Positions 1 to 10,512 of a stretch of DNA of 64,000 nucleotides are shown here, piece by piece. The notes beneath the pieces were generated by a model. That model was not told the origin of the DNA. It made no database searches and worked only from the letters and a program-made list of their open reading frames with translations. How positions within the stretch are numbered: position 1 is the stretch's first letter; each line of letters starts with the position of its first letter. The translations under genes were made by a program, and so were the position numbers. Source of the stretch: Prostheceraeus crozeri (lineage: Eukaryota > Platyhelminthes > Polycladida > Euryleptidae); the NCBI GenBank assembly GCA_907163375.1, contig CAJQUW010007109.1, positions 1 to 64,000 of the forward strand, written 5' to 3'.

Positions 1-187
1 AATAACAGGAGTTTTAGGTCAAATAAAGAGTGGAAAGCTTGAATGTAATAGCGCTAACGAGAGAGAAAGCTCATTATGGTCCATGACAGCAAAAAGTGCC
101 TGTCGATTAAAACCTAAATAAAATAAGACGGTCCTATTTTGATATAAAATTTTTAGATTCCTAACCAATTACTATGACTGCATCACT

Positions 188-411
<224 letters not shown>

Positions 412-414
412 CAT

Positions 415-2450
415 CGTACAAAATCTAAAGTCTCTTCCACTAACACAAAATCTTAAGAAACAATATCCAAATCTAACCGATGAAGTCATCACACGGAAAG
501 GAGTCTTTTCCGATATGCATATTTTGATGCGATTAATAAACTCGGCGAGACTTCTCTTCCGCCCATAGATAACTTTTAAAATATGATTTGAGCGGGTGCA
601 GAATGTAAGACCGAAGATTATGATCATTGCACAAGATGCATGGATAAATTTGACTGCCATACATTTGGCGAATATATGATTGCTACCTTAAGTTAGATGT
701 ATTTTTGCTGGCTGATGTATTTCAGGAGTTTCGACGAGTGGCATTAGAAGAAAGATAAGTTAAGATCCCGTCCACTTTGTCAGTCTGCCAGCCATATGTA
801 TTTAAGTCTGCTTTTTTAAAATGACTGGTGAGACATTCATCTCTTACAAGATCCAGAGATGTATTATTTATTTGAGGCGAGGGAATTCGCGGTGGTCTCT
901 CATTTGTAAATAAATAGGTTAAAATCAAAAATTATTAGTAGGCGATGGATCAAGATATCTTAAGTATTTGACAAAATAATTTATTATGGTAGTTCACTCT
1001 CCAAACCACTCCCTCACTCTGAGTTTAACTGGTTAGATGATCAGTGAATTCAGCATCTCTCCAACCTTCTAACATACTAGCAATTCCAGAGGAGGTGATT
1101 GGGGATATTATTTTGAGATAGAGTACTATTCTATCCCAAATAATATTAAACCATTAAAAACGTAGATTTTTCCACTCGCACCCGAATCAGGTGAAGTGAC
1201 CAAAGATATGTTTTCCGACTTTATGAAACAATTTATAAAGATTTAGAACATCATGCGGTCAACCCGGACTATAAAGCCTTGCCGCAACTTTTACTCACCA
1301 GTATGATAAGGAAGGAAAACTTATCTAGTCACACTTTAGCATCTTAAAATTTTTATTTAGAAATGGGAATGATTTTAAAAAGAGTTCACCGCATTATTAA
1401 ATTTAGACAGAAAGCCTTCCTCAAACCATATAATGATAGCAACAGCCAGAAACGTGCACTAGCCCAAAATAATTTTGAAAAAGATTTTTATAAATATAAG
1501 AACAACAGTCTATTTGGTAAGACGATGTGAGGATGTTAGAAAACGTGATAAACTATAAACTAGTCAATGATGTTACAAAATTTATGAAATTGGGTTCTCA
1601 TCACCTCTATTCATCGATAGAGACATTATCGATGAGGACCTTATAGGTGTTAAAATGATAAAATCTGAAGTTGAGTTGTGCAAGCCCATCTATATTGGTC
1701 AAGTTGTGGACTAAGATTACTCTAAGCTTGAAATGTACCAACTCTTTTATACAAATACTAAAAACATGTCCTCTCGTAAAAAGAGGTTCGTTTGTTGGGT
1801 GGTGATACAGATAGTTTCTTCTTAGGTATTACCACTCAAAAAAGATTTAAATTTCAATGAAGTTTCTGGAAAATCTTTGTAGAAAGATATTCCTATTGAT
1901 ACATCGAAATTTATCCTACTGATCACAATCAAACCACTCTATACTCCCCATCAAAAATAAGGTCCAAAACTTGGTGCTTTAAGGATGAGACAGCAAAGGG
2001 GAATGGAAAAGTAGATGAAATGATTCTCCTCCGTTACGCCAAAAATGTACAGTATGAAATTAAGAGGATAGCTCGACGATAGCGTATTAAGGCGTGCTAA
2101 AGGCATATTCAAGATCCATTGGTCTCAAAATCATGAAAATAAACGAATTTCAAGGTGAATCGACGTTATAGAAATACTAAAATATATACTGTTTGTCAAT
2201 ATGACAATCTTTAAAATCTAAGTCGCATGAGATCAAAAACTCATACTTGTTTAGGAAACGGGCGTTTCAGCAAATGGGACGGGATAACGAGGTGCTGGTT
2301 AGAACAAACAACATATCTCTGTCCTTCGTCTCTTCCACAATGGACATCCTGACACAAACAATACCGCGGTTCGGCAGTTCGTTCGCACCAAGAGTCCCAC
2401 CACCCCAAAAGAATTAAAACTCACGACGCTCTAACGGAGCAAGAACCGGC
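415..2450 (+). pseudogene. Polinton protein-primed DNA polymerase B, fossil
   Basis: This is the worn relic of the Polinton replicative polymerase. On the plus strand, short stretches match the family in the right order: a RKGVF-type motif near 490-510, a LDVFLLADVF-like stretch near 690-730, FEKDFYKYKNNSLFGKT near 1475-1530, GDTDSF near 1802-1820, and a FKDET...KVDEMILLR-like stretch near 1980-2035. These are exonuclease-to-palm signatures of protein-primed family B polymerases. The frame is broken many times and cannot be functional. It is the most decayed part of the element. The plus-strand orientation is opposite to that of the capsid and integrase genes. Confidence 0.88.
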
Positions 2451-2764
2451 TAAGACCCAACATTCGGGAGTACGTTCTTACGATGACCTATAATCTATCC
2501 TTAACCTTAGTATTTTGCTTTATGTTCGGATTTCTGTAGATATACTCAACAGCTGGGGTTGTTTAAGTTTAATAATAAAAAAAAATGATATTTCCGCATT
2601 AGATCGTATCTTCCTTGTGAATAGTATGCCTACAGTCAGCCCATTCCTATACCACTATATCTTGTGAAAAGACTTTTTCATGATACCATCCAATTTTTAT
2701 TTCGAAATAAACATATCACAGTTAGCGAACTTTCAGCCACTTACTTTCACTTTGTTTTCGAACA
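2451..2764. other. Stretch without a recognisable gene
   Basis: Between the polymerase relic and the first minus-strand virion-type gene I see no coding signature and no clear repeat. Confidence 0.5.
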
Positions 2765-4286
2765 CTAAAGTATACGTAGGGATTTAGTATCTTTCACATG
2801 GATGCACTCTTGTAAACCAATGGTAATTTTGATAGCAATAGAGGGTATAGTTTGTTTGACGACGGGATTTTCAAACATCTTCTCGACTATTCCATATGAA
2901 GCGTCTTTATCATGAATGAAATCACGTAAAATGTATTCTTTTTTCTCACCAACAGAAATAGGAAGAATCAAATCACTTTGAATGTAAAGGTGCTGTTCAT
3001 GTTTATCAAGTGTCATTGGTGTTTCTATACCAATCGTATGCGCAGCAGTAAACACAGTTTGTAGCATTGAAAAACCAAAGAGTTTTTTCAAATTTTTACT
3101 CAATTGACATTGAATGTCATCACCCAGTTTCAGAACAACGCGTTGATTTTCAATTGAAAACGAAATGTGATGTGTCTTTACATCATATTTACTTTTCATC
3201 ACATGCTTCAACTTCTGTTGTATATAAGGATTTACTACATGAATGAAGCTTTCAACTGTATGATATAGACGCGGCATTATATTGATAGCAACTTTAGATT
3301 CTTCATAAGACTGGTAAATTTTCTTGATGCGATCGCCATAGATGTCCACGGCCACCATTCATCATTAGCTGAATCAGCTTTAGTGTGATATTCATGAGAA
3401 GCATACACCACACGCTTCCAATAATAGGTGTATAATGTCTTACAAAATGACGCAAGGTTGGGAGAGAAATAAACTGTAAGTTTGTCATTATATTTCTGAA
3501 TAACCAACTTATTTTTGTCCGCCATAATTTTCTCTCCATACTTCTTACCCACAGTCTCATTCCATCGTTTTACTAACTCAATAAGTGATAAAGGTTGAAC
3601 ACCACGCTTTTCAAAATGATGCGTTCTTCGCATTCTACAACATCTTCATCAAATATTTTAAATTTATAATGAAATTTGTTGATTCGATTTGAATAAACTT
3701 TTTTAACATTTGCAGTAGCAATTGACGTTAGATGTAGTCCATGCCCAAAACCGAGATGTGGATAGAATTCATTATCCAACCTCAGTGTAAGACCTTTAGT
3801 AAAAGAATGAAAGCGGAGGAACTGTCTCCCACTCCAATGATAGATAGTAAACTCATTAACTTTCTGATTTATATTCTTCATGATGGAAGTATTACCACTG
3901 TTGAATGCCTTAATAATTTTCTCATTCCCAAATGGACCATAAGAATCTGATTTTATCTGAATCCATTCATAGTTCCACTTTCCATCTGACGTTAAATTGT
4001 ATGGGAACTGGAATGCATTATTCATCGTTATTCCATCATGGGTGCGAGGAGTCAATATCATTTCTTCCAAATCATTCACATTCTGAATATTGCTATCATA
4101 GCAAATACTAGAAACGCTAAACTCCCATTCACCTTCTAAATGTAGTGGGCGATTTAATTCTACTCGATAGTCTGATGGTTTATTTTTGGGAAATTTATTC
4201 ATAGAAGCATTACTGGGCAAGTAGATTAGAAACGAGTCTTTATTTTCACTTTCCATATTATTCACATTGGAAAAATATATTAGCAT
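2765..4286 (-). pseudogene. LPSNSS-family Polinton virion-type protein remains, set 1
   Basis: This region holds minus-strand remains of a protein family common in Polintons and adintoviruses. The family starts with a short LPSN(S/A)S motif followed by a GEW-type segment and ends in a beta-rich domain. Here 3573-4286 carries LIYLPSNASMNKF and LEGEWEFSVSSICYD. The lower part, 2765-3633, carries the LYIQSDLILPISVG stretch typical of the C-terminal part. The family function is not established to my knowledge; a minor capsid or attachment role is inferred from its constant position near capsid genes. The gene is broken. A second, diverged set follows immediately at 4296-5717. Confidence 0.7.
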
Positions 4287-4295
4287 ACTTTTGCA

Positions 4296-5717
4296 TTAAC
4301 TCTTCATTCGGAAATGGAGTGTGATACTTGTCACAGCATCTTTATGAAAAGGAATCAACGCACCAGCATCGTCATAAATGGCAATATCAATTTGTGGGAT
4401 GTAGTTTGATTTCAGCTTTGTATAATGCACTTTCTTGAAAGTATGCTCAGATAAAATACTGCAGCTTTTTGGCTGGTATGGTATCATTGCTAGCAATGGA
4501 GCTTCAACATCTCCCACACGTACATCTTCACCAATATTGGAATATATCTGAAAATAGTTAATACGACGCGATAGCGACATGTCTGCGCTAGCTTTGGTTA
4601 CAGTACCACTTTTAAAGATATTTTGATCAAAACCCAAAATGTCCATTAGAGTTTTATCCATAATTAGTTCAATACCTTTTCCACTTATAGTGAGAGACAA
4701 AGTACCTTCTTTTTCAGAAAATGAAATATGTTGCTCATTAATCACTTCATTTAAATAATCTACAACCAATTTAACCGAAGTAATAATGCGAGGCATCAAC
4801 ACTCTTGTTTCATGTAAGATACCACCTAAAGGCTCTACACACTTTCTGTATAAAGATACGGTCCATTCTGTATCAAATTGATTTGACCTTTCACATGGTA
4901 AATGTTGCATATCAGATTTTCCATGAACAGCTGCAGAACGATGTCGTAAGAACTGATGAAAATCTTTTTGAACAAACTAATACTAGATCATTCATCATTT
5001 AATTTACTTATTGCGATATGATTAGATGATTTAATATAAGTCAATGTTGCCACTTGTTTACCATCAACTCGAAGGAGATAATTAAATTTCTTCAATAATG
5101 TTTCAGGAGTCATGTTTGTCTTTCTTGGCTTAATCACAATCTTCTTCACCAACGTCTTCTCATTTTTTGGAATAAGATCTACATAATAAGCTTCCTCTCG
5201 ATATATTAACTGTTTATGACCACTTATGTTGGTAATTAACGTTAAAATTATCATAGCTTGTTAAGGCGCTAGCGAGGTAACCTAAATCATTTCTTAAACT
5301 TGGACTTAAACCAACAATCCAATCTTTTCTCAACTACATGATGTACATAATTATGAATCATCATTGTGCGGAGTAAATTGGACAATATGTTTACACGCTT
5401 TATTCAAGAAATCATATATAAACTTTTTACATGATAAGAGATCTTTCTTTGGCCACTGTGGAATGTATACTCGGCACCCTTTTCACATTGGTAAGCAGCT
5501 GTACTCTCATATTAATAGTCATCACCTCATGATCAAAAGTATAGACACAGTTGCTATAAACAAGTTGAGTGACACCCACTTCCCAATTTCCATTTAGCTG
5601 TTGTGCATGATCAATGGGAGTAGAAAAGAGTGCGGCTCGATTACTAGCAAATCTCTTTGTAGCCGCATTGCTAAGCAAAATATGATAAAACGACATTTTG
5701 ATATTGCTGATCTGCAA
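4296..5717 (-). pseudogene. LPSNSS-family Polinton virion-type protein remains, set 2
   Basis: This is a second minus-strand set of the same family, about as diverged from set 1 as different genes within one element. The N-terminal type frame at the 5717 end shows FYHILLSNAATKRF and LNGNWEVGVTQLVYS. The C-terminal type frame (4296-4910) shows DMSLSRRINYFQIYSN and ends IAIYDDAGALIPF...ITLHFRMKS, like the usual family ending. The middle (4988-5254) is a basic, beta-rich stretch. The function is unknown; a virion surface or vertex protein is the best guess. The region is broken in a few places. Confidence 0.65.
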
Positions 5718-5731
5718 CTTTGCATAACATC

Positions 5732-6091
5732 ATGAAGACTTGGATTTTGGACTCTCTACAATATATCAGAGTTGATCGTGATGGAAACGTACATTTCAAA
5801 AATTCTCATGGTCATACATCAAGAGGTATTACATTAACATGGCGACGACAATTTGTCAACCTCAATGATATCATGAGGGATTTGGAATATTTTGAAACAT
5901 TAAGATTCATCTCCTTGGGTGATCAAGTTTGGCTTCAACATTACAGAAATGAAATTCAAATCCACCATTCTCATTCCGCAAACTGTTTCTCATTTCGCAA
6001 ATACAATTGGGAGAAGTATAGAAGATACATACATCGCTCCATCATGACATTTATTCGTCGTGAGTTCATCGCCCTACTATGCAAATCTTAA
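5732..6091 (+). CDS. Small Polinton protein A, tandem paralogue
   Basis: I do not recognise this gene with certainty. The plus-strand frame (119 aa from the ATG at 5732) has the layout strand-strand-strand-helix twice. The first half runs WILDSLQYIRVDRDGNVHF...GITLTWRRQF followed by a helix; the second runs VWLQHYRNEIQIHHS...FSFRKYNWEKYRRYI. It is clearly related to the next frame (6114-6386): LDSLQ, DIM-DLEYF/HIMKDLKYF and IQI/IQL align. A GIxL motif followed by a helix resembles the ssDNA-binding PC4/p15 coactivator fold, but this is only a guess. It sits 5' of the TBP-like gene on the same strand and is opposite to the capsid genes. Confidence 0.55.
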   Translation: MKTWILDSLQYIRVDRDGNVHFKNSHGHTSRGITLTWRRQFVNLNDIMRDLEYFETLRFISLGDQVWLQHYRNEIQIHHSHSANCFSFRKYNWEKYRRYIHRSIMTFIRREFIALLCKS

Positions 6092-6113
6092 TCAGACATG
6101 ACTACCACACATC

Positions 6114-6386
6114 ATGAGTTGGAAATTAGATTCCCTACAACGTATTGAAACGGATCATGATCGAAACGTCTATTTCAAAGATTCAACTGGAAATGTGAGA
6201 AGAGAGTTTGCTTTATCTTATCGTCATTTTCAATCTCTACATCATATCATGAAGGATCTGAAATACTTCTATATGAAAAGACATTTACGTATTGGAAATC
6301 GCTTCTGGTTGCGCGTCAACAATCAGCGAATTCAACTCTATCATTCCCAACTTCATACTAACTTCACATTTCATCAAGGTAGTTGA
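6114..6386 (+). CDS. Small Polinton protein B, tandem paralogue
   Basis: This 90-aa plus-strand frame is homologous along its length to the preceding frame. MSWKLDSLQRIETDHDRNV matches WILDSLQYIRVDRDGNV; HHIMKDLKYF matches NDIMRDLEYF; FWLRVNNQRIQLYHS matches VWLQHYRNEIQIHHS. The pair therefore arose by tandem duplication within the Polinton. Spacing between the two frames is only about 20 bases, and the TBP-like start lies 50 bases downstream, so the three form a compact plus-strand cluster. Function is unknown; a nucleic-acid-binding role is an inference from the beta-plus-helix layout and the neighbour. Confidence 0.5.
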   Translation: MSWKLDSLQRIETDHDRNVYFKDSTGNVRREFALSYRHFQSLHHIMKDLKYFYMKRHLRIGNRFWLRVNNQRIQLYHSQLHTNFTFHQGS

Positions 6387-6392
6387 GCGAAG

Positions 6393-6400
6393 TATAAAAG
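6393..6400 (+). promoter_or_regulatory. TATA box of the TBP-like gene
   Basis: TATAAAAG lies 36 bases upstream of the midpoint of the short leader and 43 bases before the ATG at 6436. Initiation about 30 bases downstream would leave a leader of roughly 10 nt. It overlaps nothing coding except the very end of the upstream small frame region. Confidence 0.6.
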
Positions 6401-6435
6401 GAAGGTACATCGCTCAATTTACTCATTCTTTCATC

Positions 6436-6981
6436 ATGAAGCGCCATCGCTACACCATCGTCAACATTCTCCGTCGCTTCAGACTCTACACCAAAATCGA
6501 TCTCACAACATTACACCAACAGCTTCCAAACAGCAAGTATTACCCGGGCCGACCTCAAATGTTAGTGGTGAAGATGAACAATTCACGGAATCTTCAACTC
6601 CTCCCAAATGGGACTGTACAGATTCTCGGCGCCCTTTCTCATTCATCGGCGCAGTCAATGCGCTTAGAGCTACAAAGACTACTACGTCGGATATGGAAGA
6701 GGGAGAGGTGTGTGATGTCGAATCTGACGGTGGACAATATGGTGATCTCTACTCAATTGAGTGACAGTCTATCATTTTTGAAGATTCGTACCAGCAGTTA
6801 CAATTTGTGTTATGAACCCGAACTTTTTCCTGCAGCTCTCATTAGTTGTTGGTTACCTGTGCATGTGGCAATCTTTCATAATAGTAAAGTGATCATTACT
6901 GGACTAAAATCTCATGTGCAAGCAAATGTGATCCTAGACTATCTCATTGAGTATGTACGTACCCAGCGGATTGTAAAATAA
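6436..6981 (+). CDS. TATA-binding-protein-like (TBP core) encoded in Polinton
   Basis: This is a 181-aa open frame, the size of a bare TBP core (about 180 aa, two ~90-aa saddle repeats). Repeat 2 is unmistakable: NMVIST at 101-106, YEPELFPAALI at 126-136 (eukaryotic TBP has YEPELFP), AIFHNSKVIITGLKS at 145-159 (TBP has IFxSGKVVLTGAK). The two repeat-2 phenylalanines that intercalate into DNA in TBP correspond to F131 and F147. Repeat 1 fits more loosely: IVNILRRF at 8-15, KIDLTTL at 20-26, YYPGRPQMLVV at 35-45, TVQILGALS at 60-68. I chose the ATG at 6436 because it follows the TATA box and starts the fold. A role in transcribing element genes is inferred. The frame is intact in a broken element. 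A diverged host TBP capture is the likeliest origin. Confidence 0.82.
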   Translation: MKRHRYTIVNILRRFRLYTKIDLTTLHQQLPNSKYYPGRPQMLVVKMNNSRNLQLLPNGTVQILGALSHSSAQSMRLELQRLLRRIWKRERCVMSNLTVDNMVISTQLSDSLSFLKIRTSSYNLCYEPELFPAALISCWLPVHVAIFHNSKVIITGLKSHVQANVILDYLIEYVRTQRIVK

Positions 6982-7007
6982 AAAACAATTTTTCCAACTT
7001 GATGTTT

Positions 7008-7469
7008 TTATTTCAAATCATGATAGAACTTACAAATCATTTTTTCATTAGAGGATGGATTACATGAAAAGTTTTGAATAACAGATACAAATCGAGATAC
7101 ATGTAAACGTTTTAAGATGAAGTACAGTACAAAAGCACCACACGTTGATGAAAGTGGATGTTGTAGTATGCGTTCATTTCGCTGATATTGACGCGTATGT
7201 TTTCTCAACCACTGCTGTGTTGGTATATTTGGAGGTTGAGCAAGAGAGTCAAATAGTTCACCACGTCGGTCTTCTCCAATAAAGATCGCTTTCCAATGCT
7301 CACCGCCTAAATTCTGCGAATGAGTGTTTAGCACAATAAAGATGGGATAGTGATTTACTGCAGGTGGTAAGGTATCGAGTGAATAGACATTATCGAAAGC
7401 TTTCAACGTCGCTTCGTCTGCATTACGCTGCACTTTAGTCTTAATATCGTCAGCAGTCAACCAACTCAT
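7008..7469 (-). CDS. Adenain-like cysteine protease (Polinton maturation protease)
   Basis: This is a 153-aa minus-strand frame of the adenovirus-type (C5/Ulp1-related) protease family used by Polintons to mature capsid proteins. Visible catalytic context: GGEHWKAIFI with His58, ELFDSL with the acidic residue at Asp74, and ILQHPLSSTCGAF with Gln103 and the nucleophile Cys110. The order and spacing fit adenain. It lies between the TBP-like gene, on the opposite strand with which it is convergent, and the major capsid gene. The frame is open and the start is a plain ATG near the end of the capsid region. Confidence 0.88.
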   Translation of the reverse strand: MSWLTADDIKTKVQRNADEATLKAFDNVYSLDTLPPAVNHYPIFIVLNTHSQNLGGEHWKAIFIGEDRRGELFDSLAQPPNIPTQQWLRKHTRQYQRNERILQHPLSSTCGAFVLYFILKRLHVSRFVSVIQNFSCNPSSNEKMICKFYHDLK

Positions 7470-8747
7470 TAACGATTATACTGAAGAATCACGTCACGAT
7501 ACTTTGTAATTTCAATATTTGAATCGAAGACTGCATAAATTAATACATTGATCGTCTCAGGTAGTGTTCTTTTGAACGTCAAATCCAAACGAATATTATG
7601 AGGCACGTTCGCTTGACGATAGGGTGCACTAATATCGCTGTCAGCAGTCAAATCAAATGCATAAATAGTATATCCACTCTTAAACTCTTTCATAGTCAGT
7701 CCGTTGGTGTCATCCGTATTGTAAAAGCCAAAGACATCCATAAAATCAACATAACTGCGCATAAATTGATCCGCAGCAAAATCTGGTTTGTAGGTGGACC
7801 AGGATGACTCACACACCATTTACATGTAAAGCAATTTCACTTAAATGATTGTGTTTAAAATTGAAAGGATTCTTCTTTATATTACCATTAAATGCATCAT
7901 TTTCAACCATTGCCACCATGAGGAGCTTCGGTGCTTCCGATGGAAAGAGGCCATCTTTCATGAAACTCTTTTGATCTTTCGGAATTGTAAAGGTGAGAAG
8001 CTTTGTATGCTGAACGGGGTAAATGGCATTTTGGCGGTTAAGACCTTCAGCATGTCCTCTAATGACACTTGGATTCGGTACTACTCGACGAATGTAAAGT
8101 GCAATATCTTCCACATGAACTCTAAAATTGTCAACTTTAGCAAATGCATTCAGCGCAAATTCAGGCTTATTCAATGTCAGCTTGAGTCGCATGCTGGTAT
8201 TACAGAGTAAAAACTTTGACTGTCTAAAGAAGTCTAAATTCAGCGGACCATATAGCTGACATACTTTACTATCTTTAATCATAGCAGATCGCTTTACAAA
8301 GCCACTGTTTGTTTCAACATCAAATTTTCCTGCTTCATCTCTGTACCATCCCATGGCTTCCATATGACTTTTTTGTGCTGCTGGATGAAACTGTGATACA
8401 TGATTGAAATATGATTTATAGGGATAATCGCTTTGACCACCTTCCACCTGCTGCTCTCCAATCGTTAGAGAAACATCGCGAAGTAATGTAGTCAATGGTA
8501 AATTGTTCAGTCCAACTTTATGTGTATCGTCAATAGCAGTTCCATCTGCTTGCTGAATTCTAAACCTCAAATCAACCATCGCATAACTCAAATCTATGTA
8601 GTCATCACTACCACCAGGAATAACAAATTCAATGGGGCCAGCATTCTCAGCTGTTCGAGGATGATAATCTACAATACTTGAACTAAGAATATCTGTCTGT
8701 ATGGCTTGTTGATCAAACAAACAAAAACCGGAAGTTTTACACTCCAT
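7469..8747 (-). pseudogene. Polinton major capsid protein (double jelly-roll) remains
   Basis: Minus-strand remains of the hexon-like major capsid protein. The N-terminal part at the 8747 end shows the family opening (FDQQAIQTDILSSSIVDYHP), then PIEFVIPGGSDDYIDLS, TLLRDVSLTIGEQQVEGGQ and PYKSYFNHV. The distal part near 7470-7820 shows FMRSYVDFMDVFGFYN and an NIRLDLTFKRTLPETINVLI stretch. Length and order agree with a Polinton/adintovirus MCP of roughly 420-500 aa. The gene is broken, but lightly. Its neighbours, protease on one side and pVI/pX-like core gene on the other, are the usual capsid cluster. Confidence 0.85.
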
Positions 8748-8751
8748 GATT

Positions 8752-9204
8752 AGAAGTTATAGCAGCGTCGTCGTTTAGCGCCTGATGAATGATTAGAACC
8801 TCTGCGACGTTTGCGTGAATGCCTTTTGACTGAAGATCGCACCTTACCAGCTCCGCGATGTTTCCTCCTTCCTTTATTCATTCGTTTAGGTGATTTCTTT
8901 CCTTGAGTAACACCAGCAAAGTCTGCTTCAATGTTTTTAAACCGCGTTCCTTCCCACGATTCAACAAACTGCTCTTAAAACTTCTACCTCTGGAAAGATC
9001 ACTAGCAACATCACCAGCAAAGCCAACGGCATTACTTAAAACATTTCGTTTTAAAGATCTACCGACATTGGATATGAGAGGTGCTACAACAGATTTCAGT
9101 GCACCAAGTATGCTACCTCCACGTTGGCGGCGAGCGCCGATGTAAATTTGTCCTCCACCACTTACATAGGAGGGTCGTGAATAAAATGAGGCAGTTGGAT
9201 TCAT
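8752..9204 (-). pseudogene. pVI/pX-like minor core or membrane-lytic protein remains
   Basis: The frame starting at 9204 opens with a Gly-rich stretch (SYVSGGGQIYIGARRQRGGS) followed by an amphipathic helix (ILGALKSVVAPLISNVGRSL). This is the pattern of the adintovirus/Polinton homologue of adenovirus pVI or pX, which acts in membrane entry or core condensation. Downstream toward 8752 the sequence encodes a very Arg/Lys-rich tail (for example KRHSRKRRRGSNHSSGAKRR), typical of the DNA-condensing end. Position next to the major capsid gene supports the call. It appears lightly broken. Confidence 0.7.
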
Positions 9205-9245
9205 AGCTCAAACCCTAAACATTGTTAGTTACAACTTTGCATGAA

Positions 9246-10465
9246 TCACTGTCGATCACTTAGATGAAAGATGTCGGCACGACGCATCCAAGAGTTCATA
9301 CTTGAAGGATAACCAGTCCATTTAACAAGACACCATTCTTCACCTTGCCGTTTTTTACATCGAATGATTTTCTCTACCAAATATGTTTCACTTTCAGTGA
9401 CTACCTCAATCTCATCGCGGTAAAAGCTACCCTCAATTTCTTCATTATCGTAATCTTTCAACTTGTAGGTGGTCGGAGAGTCTTTTTGATTAATCCTTGA
9501 TACTGTAAATACCTCCTCTGTCCAATTCGGAAGGTACCCTTTAGCAAAAACACTTTTCACTTTTGAGATACGAACTTTATCACCAATTTTCACATCACTT
9601 TTCACATGAGTGCGTTTACGTTGGAATGATTCGCGCACTTTATCTACATTGTCAGCATTTACATCTACTGGTCTGAGTCCAATAGAACGATGGATAGAGT
9701 GATTGTAGGCATGGAGTGTATCTTGTAGAACCTTTGTCCAATTTTGTGTCAAGTTGGCAGTAAAATGTCGCCACAAGCGATTTTTTAATGTGCGATTAAA
9801 ACGTTCAACGAGTGCAGCTTTATAAGCACTCTTTACACTAAACAACTCAATGTCATGCCTCTCAAATAATCTTGTCACATGCTGATTTTCAAACTCTTTT
9901 CCTTGATCACTCTGAATTCTTTTTGGAATGCGGCCTTCTCGAAAAACTGTTTGGAATGCTTTTGCTACTCCTTTCCCTTCTTTAGTTTTTAAAGGCTGAG
10001 CCCACGCATAACGCGAGAAAATATCAATGACGGTTAAAATAAATTATTGCCCGAGTTATGTTTTGAAATGGAGGCAACATCACACAAATCTGCTTGCCTC
10101 TGTTCATCGATGTCATGAACAATATAATGGCGGGTGCGGTACTTCTTTTTCGCTTGTTTGTGGAGTGTATAGGTAGCCTGACCCTTTAACCATCGTTTCA
10201 CTTGTGATTGTGGAAGACCACTCGCTTTTGATAATTTCTTGATAGATGCAAATCCTGCCGGATGTTTTACATCATAATAGATTGACTTCAAACGTTCAGT
10301 CGATGACGACTGACTCTTTTTTCTCCTTCTCATCCTTTTGTTTTCTTGCCTTTCTACATTTACAACAACTGCAGCATTTAGCTTTAGCGGTTTTGCGATC
10401 GTGTTCACATTGCTTAGGGGTTTCATTGTGAGAGCTGGCGCAGCAAGTGCAAGTGACAACGACAT
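9246..10465 (-). pseudogene. Polinton integrase with C-terminal chromodomain, broken
   Basis: Minus-strand remains of a retroviral-type (rve) integrase. The N-terminal part (10034-10465) shows a basic region and a segment with KLSKASGLPQSQVKRWL, reminiscent of the usual helix-turn-helix/linker region. The middle encodes the DDE core context (IQSDQGKEFEN near 9885-9930). The 9246-9878 part shows AALVERFNRTLKNRLW with the catalytic Glu, GDKVRISKVKSVFAKGYLP of the SH3-like domain, and a terminal chromodomain (YLVEKIIRCKKRQGEEWCLV, KWTGYPSSMNSW). The chromodomain suggests targeting to histone-marked chromatin. The gene is broken in a few places. Confidence 0.88.
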
Positions 10466-10511
10466 TCACCTCTGGCGGCTCATTACATGGTAAGCAACAC
10501 ATCTGCTTCAT
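10296..10511 (-). CDS. Cys-rich small frame overlapping integrase start
   Basis: This 71-aa frame overlaps the integrase N-terminal region in another phase. It has paired cysteines (MCCLPC, CTCCASSH, CCSCCKC) followed by a KEKKE tail, so it could be a zinc-binding segment. I cannot tell whether it was translated on its own or reflects an older arrangement of the integrase N-terminus. I do not recognise a family. Confidence 0.25.
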   Translation of the reverse strand: MKQMCCLPCNEPPEVNVVVTCTCCASSHNETPKQCEHDRKTAKAKCCSCCKCRKARKQKDEKEKKESVVID

Positions 10512-10512
10512 A

